NCBI GenBank assembly: GCA_029934675.1
Contig: JAOZLT010000020.1
Span: forward strand, 1 to 13,061
DNA from: Candidatus Altimarinota bacterium
GTDB lineage: Bacteria; Patescibacteriota; Gracilibacteria; UM-FILTER-43-11
Reading direction: 5' to 3'
DNA length: 13,061 bases
Of this stretch, positions 8,120 to 13,061 are shown in pieces (within the stretch, counting starts at the first letter, position 1; each line of letters starts with the position of its first letter). The notes under the pieces were generated by a model that saw only the letters and a program-made list of their open reading frames with translations, was not told the DNA's origin and ran no database searches. The position numbers were made by a program, and so were the translations under genes.

Positions 8120-8160
8120 ATGCGACAGAGACCGCATGGTGAATGGAAAGCCATTATTTA
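8120..8160 (-). repeat. solo IS200/IS605 left-end double hairpin
   Basis: This 41-base block matches 12804-12844 at 38 of 41 positions and in the same orientation. It contains two hairpins: ATGCG/CGCAT around an eight-base loop, and an ATGG-type arm pairing with the CCAT that follows. At 12804 the same block lies just upstream of a transposase fragment, which identifies it as that family's left end. Here no transposase follows on the minus strand, so it is a remnant or a non-autonomous derivative. Confidence 0.7.
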
Positions 8161-8191
8161 GCAAAACAATTTAATTGCTTTAAAAAATTAA

Positions 8192-8308
8192 ATATTAAAT
8201 AAATATATAATCCAAACAATTATAATTGGTGACGAAAAAGATGGTTATAGTTGTAACTACATAGACGGAAAATACGATGAAGGAAGATACTGCGAAGGAT
8301 GCGAATAA
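8192..8308 (+). pseudogene. coding-like remnant, unknown protein C-terminus
   Basis: An open frame without any ATG, GTG or TTG runs from after a stop at 8189 to TAA at 8306-8308. Its last 27 codons read like protein: GDEKDGYSCNYIDG, then KYDEGRYCEGCE. It is rich in Asp, Glu, Gly and Tyr with three cysteines, while the first part is plain AT-rich DNA. It lies next to the solo IS end, so it may be the tail of a gene cut by an old insertion or deletion. I do not recognise the family. Confidence 0.3.
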
Positions 8309-8514
8309 ACACACTCGAACTTATCTAAAAATCTAGTTCATTTATCGTTTAAAACCATAAAGGGCAAATTTTTTGTTATATTTGCGTAGATGACAACAAC
8401 AATGTAAAATCGTTGTGTTCTCATGAGCAATGGAATCCTGCGCAATGAGAAATAAGTAGAACAAACGTATTTCGTAAGGAGAAGAAGTATTTACAAAAAC
8501 GGTGGCTTCAATAC
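8309..8514. other. about 200 bases before tRNA-Trp with no recognised feature
   Basis: I find no convincing gene here on either strand. A minus-strand frame that covers the tRNA and continues through this stretch is an artefact of the tRNA sequence. A small inverted repeat (ACAAC/GTTGT near 8397-8421) is present but has no T-run. The segment is less AT-rich than the surrounding spacers. Confidence 0.5.
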
Positions 8515-8543
8515 TTACATTAAAACGAAAGTTGAAGTAAAAT
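8515..8543 (+). promoter_or_regulatory. promoter of tRNA-Trp
   Basis: TTACAT (8515-8520), a 17-base spacer and TAAAAT (8538-8543) form a good sigma70-type promoter. The predicted start near 8550 falls within two bases of the mature tRNA 5' end, so the precursor would have almost no leader. The precise placement supports the call. Confidence 0.6.
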
Positions 8544-8551
8544 AGCGACAA

Positions 8552-8625
8552 AGGCCCATGGTGTAATGGTAGCATACCGGTCTCCAAAACCGTTTGTCCG
8601 GGTTCAAATCCTGGTGGGCCTGCCA
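8552..8625 (+). tRNA. tRNA-Trp (anticodon CCA)
   Basis: A 74-base cloverleaf with the 3' CCA encoded. The acceptor stem AGGCCCA (8552-8558) pairs with TGGGCCT (8615-8621), followed by discriminator G and CCA. The D-arm contains AATGGTA. The anticodon loop CTCCAAA places CCA at positions 34-36, reading UGG. The T-arm is CCGGG-TTCAAAT-CCTGG with one G-T wobble. The outermost anticodon-stem pair appears to be a C-T mismatch. A CCA anticodon reads only UGG, consistent with TGA serving as a stop here. No terminator is evident before the histidine kinase gene 85 bases downstream. Confidence 0.96.
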
Positions 8626-8710
8626 TTAAATTTCTAATATATAAATTAATTATTAGTAGTTTTTTCTAAAGTATATTAAAATAAAATAAACAAATAAATA
8701 ACATATAAAC

Positions 8711-10156
8711 ATGTCGCTAGAAATGATAAGAACAACAATACTTGCAGTTGGTTGGCCAATTTTAGTAATTATAAGTATTTTAATCGTCTACAAAGCCCAT
8801 AACTTCTACAAAAAAACTCAAAAATTAGCTCTTGGAAAATTTGTACTTGCACAAACAATAAGCATTGTAATAAGTATGTACTCACTAGGAATAATCTCAA
8901 CTGCTTTCATGTTCTGCAAAGTAGGAACAGGAGTTTTAATAGTTTTGCCTATTTTTATAATCTGGTTTGTAATGATAATAGGAATATTGATTCTTTCTGA
9001 AAAATGGAAAGATGAAGCAGCAAAAATAAATATTCTTTATTACAGGATAAAAGAACGTACTAAAAAACTAAAACAAGAAAAAAATAAACTCACTCATATA
9101 GCTCAAAACATGGATACTGGCGCAATACTCTTAGATCATTCTGGTAAACCGATGTTTATAAACAGGGAAGCAAGAGAAATCATCAACCCAAAAGTCAGTG
9201 ATGAAAACCAGCTTCTAAAACTTCTTTTCAAAAAATTCTCTAAGTACGATTTAAAAAGCTGTGTTGGAAAATGCGTTGAAGGAAACCCTTGCAATATTAC
9301 CAACATTGAAATAAAAGATAAATTATACGAGATTTATCTTCGTTGTCTTATTGACCACAGCGTAGAACAGAATTATTTTGGACATTTCATCTGGATAAGA
9401 GATGTTACTGAAGAAAAAACATTGGAACAAGCTAAAAACAAATTCTTAACTGTTGTTTCCCATAAATTAAGAACACCTTTAGCTGGAATAAGAGGTTTTA
9501 TAGATCTAATTTCCAAAGATAAAAATGGTAAATTAAGTTCACAACAAAAGGAATATTTAAATGATACCCAAAAATGCATTAAAATTACTGTAGATCTGAT
9601 AAATCAGCTTTTCTACGCGTCCGAGGCAGAGATAAAAAAACTTAAAGTTAATCTCAAAAAAACCGACCTCGCTAGCCTCCTTAAAAAAGTAACATCCAAA
9701 ATCAAAGAGCTCTCAAAAGAAAAAAAATGTAAATTCAAAATTAATATTCCAAAAAACCAAAAATTTATTTTACAAACGGATAATAAATTACTTTCAAAAA
9801 CAATTTTCACAATTCTTGAAAATGCCATCATTTATTCTAATAATACAGATAATAAATCTATAAAAAATATTGAAATAAATATCAGTAAAGAAAATGATGA
9901 ATATATTATAAGCGTAAAAGATAAAGGCATAGGAATACCTGAGACTGACAATAAAAGAATTTTTCAAAAATTCTATCGTTCTGAAAATGCCCTGAAAGTA
10001 CACACCGAAGGAACAGGCCTTAATTTGAATATAGCAAATGACATTGTAAATTCATTAGGGGGTAAAATATGGTTTAAATCAAAATTGGATAAAGGCACAC
10101 AATTTTTCCTCACGCTACCGATAAAGCTATCAAAACAAAAAATACGATTGAAATAA
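8711..10156 (+). CDS. membrane-bound sensor histidine kinase with PAS domain
   Basis: A 481-residue kinase with three N-terminal membrane segments (about 10-28, 43-65 and 73-96). A short basic, probably coiled helix follows (about 110-130), then a PAS-like domain (about 130-235, opening NMDTGAILLDHSG and closing HFIWIRDVTEEK). The HisKA H-box is SHKLRTPL with phospho-acceptor His251; most relatives have Glu after the His, here Lys. The ATPase domain has the N-box ILENAIIYS (Asn371), G1 box DKGIGIP (404-410), FYRSEN, and G2 box EGTGLNL. The PAS domain contains a three-cysteine cluster, CVGKCVEGNPC (184-194), which might bind metal or respond to redox; that is speculation. No response regulator gene is in the window, so the partner and signal are unknown. 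No Shine-Dalgarno is visible before the ATG. Confidence 0.93.
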   Translation: MSLEMIRTTILAVGWPILVIISILIVYKAHNFYKKTQKLALGKFVLAQTISIVISMYSLGIISTAFMFCKVGTGVLIVLPIFIIWFVMIIGILILSEKWKDEAAKINILYYRIKERTKKLKQEKNKLTHIAQNMDTGAILLDHSGKPMFINREAREIINPKVSDENQLLKLLFKKFSKYDLKSCVGKCVEGNPCNITNIEIKDKLYEIYLRCLIDHSVEQNYFGHFIWIRDVTEEKTLEQAKNKFLTVVSHKLRTPLAGIRGFIDLISKDKNGKLSSQQKEYLNDTQKCIKITVDLINQLFYASEAEIKKLKVNLKKTDLASLLKKVTSKIKELSKEKKCKFKINIPKNQKFILQTDNKLLSKTIFTILENAIIYSNNTDNKSIKNIEINISKENDEYIISVKDKGIGIPETDNKRIFQKFYRSENALKVHTEGTGLNLNIANDIVNSLGGKIWFKSKLDKGTQFFLTLPIKLSKQKIRLK

Positions 10157-10183
10157 AATAGATTTATCTTGGCGCTACTATTA

Positions 10184-10212
10184 TTGACTGATACAATTCA
10201 GTAAGTTATTAA
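10184..10212 (+). promoter_or_regulatory. pyrE promoter with overlapping inverted repeat
   Basis: TTGACT (10184-10189) is a five-of-six -35 box, followed after 17 bases by TATTAA (10207-10212). The predicted start is near 10219, only about eight bases before the pyrE ATG, implying an almost leaderless message. ACTGA (10187-10191) and TCAGT (10198-10202) form an inverted repeat overlapping the -35 box, positioned where a repressor could act. Confidence 0.45.
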
Positions 10213-10226
10213 CCATATAAATTATT

Positions 10227-10823
10227 ATGAAAAAAGAAATTGCTCTCGCATTACAAGAAATCAGCGCTGTTAAATTTGGTGAATTCACACTAAAATCAGG
10301 TATCAAATCCCCTATTTACATAGATTTACGTCTAATTATATCTTACCCAAAAATTCTAAAGTTAATCAGTAGTGCAATGATAGAACTGGCAAAAGATCTT
10401 AAGTTTGATGTTATTGCAGGAATCCCGTATACAGCGCTACCCATTGCTACCGCAATATCGCTAGACCAAAATTGGCCAATGGTATATGCACGTAAAGAGG
10501 TAAAAGATTATGGTACTAAGAAAAAACTGGAAGGTGTTTTTGAAGAAGGTCAAACAGCGCTAATAATCGATGATTTAATTACAACAGGAGGAAGTAAATT
10601 CGAAACCGTAGAACCTTTTGAAGCTTCCGGCCTCAAAATTAAAGATTTTATTGTACTTATCGACCGTGAACAGGGCGGAGCAAGAGTACTGAAAGAAAAA
10701 GGATTCAATCTACATAGTGTGCTTGGTATCAACGAACTCCTAGATATCTTAAAAGAAGAAGAGAAAATTGATAATAATGATTATGATAGAGCTAAAAAAT
10801 TCATTAAAGACACCCAAGTCTAA
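10227..10823 (+). CDS. pyrE: orotate phosphoribosyltransferase
   Basis: A 198-residue type I phosphoribosyltransferase that joins orotate to PRPP, giving OMP and pyrophosphate, the step after dihydroorotate dehydrogenase. The PRPP loop is intact: ALIIDDLITTGGSK (about 112-125). The flexible catalytic loop region reads YARKEVKDYGTKKKLEG (about 90-106), with the lysines expected for orotate enzymes. The N-terminal part has FGEFTLKSGIKSPIYIDLR, typical of PyrE, and the usual GIPYTALPIATAIS segment. The length is close to that of common bacterial forms. It is a single gene with its own promoter, apart from pyrDK about 6.3 kb away, and convergent with marR. No OMP decarboxylase gene is in the window. 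Confidence 0.95.
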   Translation: MKKEIALALQEISAVKFGEFTLKSGIKSPIYIDLRLIISYPKILKLISSAMIELAKDLKFDVIAGIPYTALPIATAISLDQNWPMVYARKEVKDYGTKKKLEGVFEEGQTALIIDDLITTGGSKFETVEPFEASGLKIKDFIVLIDREQGGARVLKEKGFNLHSVLGINELLDILKEEEKIDNNDYDRAKKFIKDTQV

Positions 10824-10970
10824 TTAGAATGAATGCTGGATAAAAACCACACTCCTAATCGCTAAAATACACTAAGGATTTATTTACAATCAAAATAACA
10901 ACCTCAAAGTACAATCTTTCGTAATTTTAGTGGAGAAATACAAAGCAAAACAACATAACTTCAATAGTCA

Positions 10971-11420
10971 CTATCGTTTCAGAGTATCATAATCAAAAAC
11001 ATTCAAAAGCTCATCATAACTCACATTTAATTTATCCAGCAGTTTATTCATTAATAAAATCTCTTCTTCGCTCAAATTCTTTGATAAAGTATTCGAAATT
11101 CTATGCCCCTCATGAGCAATTTGCCTACGAAGCTCTTTTCCTTTTACAGAAATATTTACCTTTCTAAATCTGTGATCTTTAGTTAGTTTTTTCTTAATAA
11201 TACCCTTTTTTTCCAAATCAGATATAAAAGCTGACATAAAAGAATGATTTACTGAAAAGAGAACTGACAACTCTTGAATTGTCCTGGGCTTTTCATCTAA
11301 CAAAAACAATGTAATAAATAGCATTGTTTTACCTTTATCCAGTTTTTTACCTGCTTTTACCAGAGTTCTCCCAATTAAATACATTTTAATCAAAACCCCT
11401 TTTTTATCATCGATATCCAT
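10971..11420 (-). CDS. MarR-family transcriptional regulator
   Basis: A 149-residue winged-helix regulator when started at ATG 11420 (MDIDDKKG). The frame is open up to TTG 11477, but that would add 19 residues atypical of the family, whose members are usually 140-150 residues. The first helix (about 8-30) is followed by the helix-turn-helix TIQELSVLFSVNHSFMSAFISDLEKKGII, then the wing KKLTKDHRFRKVNISVKGKELRRQ, with the Asp-x-Arg-like DHRFRK of MarR wings. A C-terminal helix pair completes the dimer domain. MarR proteins are dimers that usually repress neighbouring genes and respond to small ligands. No obvious target gene adjoins; upstream is a structured RNA gene, ending in a terminator next to a palindrome that could be the operator. 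It ends in TAG. Confidence 0.88.
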   Translation of the reverse strand: MDIDDKKGVLIKMYLIGRTLVKAGKKLDKGKTMLFITLFLLDEKPRTIQELSVLFSVNHSFMSAFISDLEKKGIIKKKLTKDHRFRKVNISVKGKELRRQIAHEGHRISNTLSKNLSEEEILLMNKLLDKLNVSYDELLNVFDYDTLKR

Positions 11421-11494
11421 AATACTTAATTTTATATGCGTTGTAAGAAAGTCTATCAGTATTTTGAAGATTGTCAAAATTCATAATAATTTCA

Positions 11495-11512
11495 ATGTAT
11501 ATAAAAATACAT
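11495..11512. promoter_or_regulatory. palindrome between marR and the RNA gene, candidate MarR operator
   Basis: ATGTAT (11495-11500) and ATACAT (11507-11512) form a perfect six-base inverted repeat around ATAAAA, an 18-base span of the size MarR dimers recognise. It lies about 75 bases upstream of the likely marR start and touches the T-run of the RNA terminator. Autoregulation is inference from position. Confidence 0.4.
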
Positions 11513-11514
11513 AC

Positions 11515-11544
11515 AAAAAACCCCGAATCAATTAAGATCGGGGG
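11515..11544 (-). terminator. intrinsic terminator of the structured RNA
   Basis: Read on the minus strand, CCCCGA and TCGGGG form a GC-rich six-pair stem around an 11-base loop, followed directly by six T residues (11520-11515). It would end transcription coming from the right, before marR. On the plus strand the run after the stem is only CTTTT, so the minus orientation fits better. Confidence 0.85.
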
Positions 11545-11777
11545 CTTTTGTCTGATTTCGATATTCTGACTCGCTAAGGTACATTTACAACGTACCTAGG
11601 AATCAGTCGAAACCAAACTTATCCAGGTAACTAGGCTGGAATAAGTCCTAAGCTGCACTTTGGTTTTTGTTTTCGTCCATCCAAGACGTAATCTATACGT
11701 CATCTCAAATTTTTATTTTTGTTTTAGATAACAGACTATAAAGGGATTGAGCTCTCACTAGTTCTGAGGAGCTACAT

Positions 11778-11885
11778 CGCAAAGCCTAGAGAACAACTCA
11801 TTTCGCATTTCTGAATTCGTATTTCACATTTGAATCAGAAATCTGAAATGGAAAATCTGAAATGAGTTCGTCCCCAGGCTCCGCA
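11778..11885. repeat. long imperfect palindrome with low-complexity tip inside the RNA gene
   Basis: CGCAAAGCCT (11778-11787) and AGGCTCCGCA (11876-11885) pair outermost, counting G-U pairs on the minus strand. Inside them AACTCATTTC and GAAATGAGTT pair perfectly. The tip (about 11806-11860) repeats short words such as ATTTCAGATTT and GAATCAGAAAT, which can pair with each other. It looks like a variable peripheral stem extended by spacer-type repeat DNA. Confidence 0.65.
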
Positions 11886-12078
11886 GTTACCGCCAGACCT
11901 CTATACTACGACGTCTCATATGATAAAAGTTATCGAGACTATGTAATTCGGGAGAAAGGCAGAGGTTGCAAATTGTAAAAGGTCAATTAGGGAATTCCAG
12001 GTGTCCGCTTTCTGACCGGCTATATATTGAGCCGCGAAGTGGTCTGAAATGTATTGTTTGCGTTGAGCAAATCATGCC

Positions 12079-12107
12079 ATTATACGTAAACTAAAAAAAT
12101 AATGCAA
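12079..12107 (-). promoter_or_regulatory. sigma70-type promoter of the structured RNA
   Basis: On the minus strand TTGCAT (12107-12102) is followed by exactly 17 bases and a perfect TATAAT (12084-12079). The predicted start at 12073-12072 falls directly before the first hairpin of the RNA. It is the strongest promoter match I found in the window. Confidence 0.75.
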
Positions 12108-12268
12108 ATTATTTAGTGGGACAAAGACATAAAATTATGGTGTTGTATAAATTTTGTACTCGGAAGCTCTTTTTATTACTAATAATTCCAAAATTTCAAA
12201 ATCTCTCATAAAAATCCTATAAATTGATTAACAGAAAAACATTGAACCCTAAAAAAACTGATGCCTTT

Positions 12269-12427
12269 TCAGGAGTTTCCTAAATTATCCCCAGTTTTTC
12301 CATCTAAATGAATATTTGGAACTTTTTTGAATAAAAAACGTTTTAATTTTCGTAATTCTACGTCACTTTTCACATAACTATTTTTTGCTTGTAAATATCC
12401 CTGTGGCAGAAACCACAGAGCGTTCAC
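12269..12427 (-). pseudogene. coding-like fragment downstream of the IS transposase remnant
   Basis: An open frame of 52 codons from GTG 12427 to TGA 12269. Its first codons (ALWFLPQG) are simply the IS right-end hairpin read as protein. The rest (QAKNSYVKSDVELRKLKR, then VPNIHLDGKTGDNLGNS) has amino-acid use typical of real protein and is basic. It may be the end of a chromosomal gene truncated by the IS insertion. I do not recognise the family. Confidence 0.3.
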
Positions 12428-12844
12428 AGTTTATTGCAATAAAAACAATTTGAGCTACTGAACGTCTGATTCTCCACCTTGATTTCTGATATAGCTTTCG
12501 ATTACTTTTTTATCCCATCTTCCCCTGAATACTTCGGAAGAAATCTGCAAAGGATGTGTATATGATTCTGATCAAATCCTATTTCATTCATCTCAATCAC
12601 ATATCTCTCTTTGAATTCCGACATCGTATCCACTATTACCTTTTCCAATTTTTTATTCAGCAGAGCTCTCCTGTACTTAACAGTTAGTTGTAAGTGGTAA
12701 TAACATTCAGAGATATTATGATACCAGTGCCATATTTTATTTTCTAAATCTACCATGCCGTCATTATGCATCAGTTTCTGTCATAGCTTACCCGTCTGAT
12801 GGTATGCGACAGAGACCGCATGGTAAATGGAAAACCATTATCTA
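12401..12844 (-). mobile_element. second IS200/IS605-family element, internally deleted
   Basis: The left end is the double hairpin at 12804-12844, about 33 bases upstream of the tnpA start. The probable right end is the hairpin CTGTGG/CCACAG at 12401-12418, 36 bases after the tnpA stop. The element is shorter than usual because the middle of tnpA is gone. It differs in end sequence and transposase from the copy at 3953-4480, so two distinct families of this type have lived in this genome. Confidence 0.65.
12455..12771 (-). pseudogene. tnpA: IS200/IS605 Y1 transposase TnpA, internal deletion and frameshift
   Basis: From ATG 12771 the frame reads YYHLQLTVKYRRALL, then EMNEIGFDQNHIHILCRFLPKYSG. 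This contains an intact HUH motif (HIH) preceded by Asp-Gln-Asn. The frame then stops at TAA 12502-12504. One frame over, the sequence continues KKVIESYIRNQGGESDVQ and a TAG at 12455-12457, which is the C-terminal catalytic-tyrosine motif (Y-x-x-x-Q-G) of this family. The roughly 40-50 residues that normally lie between (SITAR and the W-G-G-E-F-W region) are missing, so a deletion of that part, with a frame change near 12515-12530, made the gene inactive. Reading only the first frame gives an 89-residue truncated protein. Confidence 0.75.
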
Positions 12845-13061
12845 AGTCATTTAAATGATATTTTGAACTAAAAACAAGGGATAAAAATTTAACTTTTAAA
12901 AAAATATTACAAATTGACGCAACATATTTTCAAAAGCACCCTACGTCAGTATAAAATTCAATTCAGAATCATGAGAAATATCATGAAAAATCGAAGAATT
13001 TGTATCGCTTTTTAAATATTGGGTTTTTAGCTTATGCAAAACAAATAGCCAATGTGTAGAA
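12845..13061. other. right-edge AT-rich stretch, no recognised gene
   Basis: No start codon opens a convincing frame here. A 34-codon plus-strand frame without ATG ends at TAG near 13057 (tail FLNIGFLAYAKQIANV) and could be a remnant, but the evidence is too thin to call. TGACG and CGTCA (about 12915 and 12944) form a widely spaced inverted repeat, followed by TATAAA. Confidence 0.3.

Larger units (their letters stand above)
11515..12073 (-). ncRNA. probable large structured noncoding RNA, about 555 nt, family not recognised
   Basis: A promoter with start near 12073 and a strong terminator at 11515 bracket a region without a convincing ORF but full of helices. In 5' to 3' order: 12071-12057 (TTTGC/GCAAA); 12049-12009, a nine-pair stem TTTCAGACC/GGTCAGAAA with a seven-base bulge capped by GGCT/AGCC; 11939-11913; a long composite stem 11885-11778 whose outer ten pairs are continuous if G-U wobbles are allowed; 11774-11750; 11701-11685 (perfect GACGTA/TACGTC); 11666-11610, with AAACCAAA/TTTGGTTT below CTTATTCCAG/CTGGATAAG; and 11613-11554, with CTAGGTAC/GTACCTTAG at its tip. 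The last two share a few bases, so they may compete or abut. GC content is above that of nearby spacers. I see no RNase P, tmRNA, SRP or 6S signature. Size and elaboration recall the ornate RNAs (OLE, GOLLD, ROOL), but I cannot assign it to any. Confidence 0.75.

Noticed and set aside
8342..8626. 94-residue minus-strand ORF beginning MAGPPGFEPG
   Set aside because: Its first third is the reverse complement of tRNA-Trp, a well-known source of false proteins, and the rest has no protein-like features.
11515..12073. Group I or group II intron, RNase P RNA, tmRNA
   Set aside because: No group II domain V, no convincing group I P-Q-R-S elements, no RNase P core sequences, no tRNA-like CCA end or tag reading frame. 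An own promoter and terminator also argue against an intron.

Overview
The window is AT-rich bacterial chromosome. Its genes are compact, mostly lack an obvious Shine-Dalgarno sequence, and lie in short operons on both strands. All large reading frames are full length under the standard code and the malic enzyme ends in TGA, so this is not a code-25 lineage that reads TGA as glycine. The AT-rich style, weak ribosome binding sites, decayed IS200/IS605 elements and low-complexity ATTCATAA-type spacers are compatible with an uncultivated Patescibacteria/CPR-type or similar bacterium. That placement is inference only.

Left part (1-3936, + strand): an NAD(P)-type malic enzyme; a broken HD-GYP-like hydrolase gene with no start codon and one frameshift; and the pyrD-pyrK pair for a class 1B dihydroorotate dehydrogenase. 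A decayed IS200/IS605 element sits directly after pyrK (about 3953-4480). The minus strand from 7868 to 4563 carries a gliding-type (GldA/GldFG-like) ABC exporter: an ATPase followed by a 777-residue permease that joins the membrane part (GldF) to the large extracytoplasmic part (GldG).

Middle part (7930-10823): a gene-poor stretch holds a solo copy of an IS end and a short coding-like remnant. It is followed by tRNA-Trp(CCA) with a tight promoter, an orphan membrane histidine kinase, and pyrE for orotate phosphoribosyltransferase. PyrDK makes orotate and PyrE converts it to OMP, so two successive steps of de novo pyrimidine synthesis are present, at separate loci.

Right part (10971-13061, minus strand): a MarR-family regulator, then the most interesting object here. 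This is a probable free-standing structured RNA of about 555 nt (about 11515-12073). It has a consensus-like sigma70 promoter with a 17-bp spacer, a strong intrinsic terminator, and at least eight helices between them, including long composite stems. I do not recognise it as RNase P RNA, tmRNA, SRP RNA or 6S RNA. Beyond it lies a second IS200/IS605 element with an internally deleted transposase; its upstream end is the same 41-nt double hairpin found alone at 8120.
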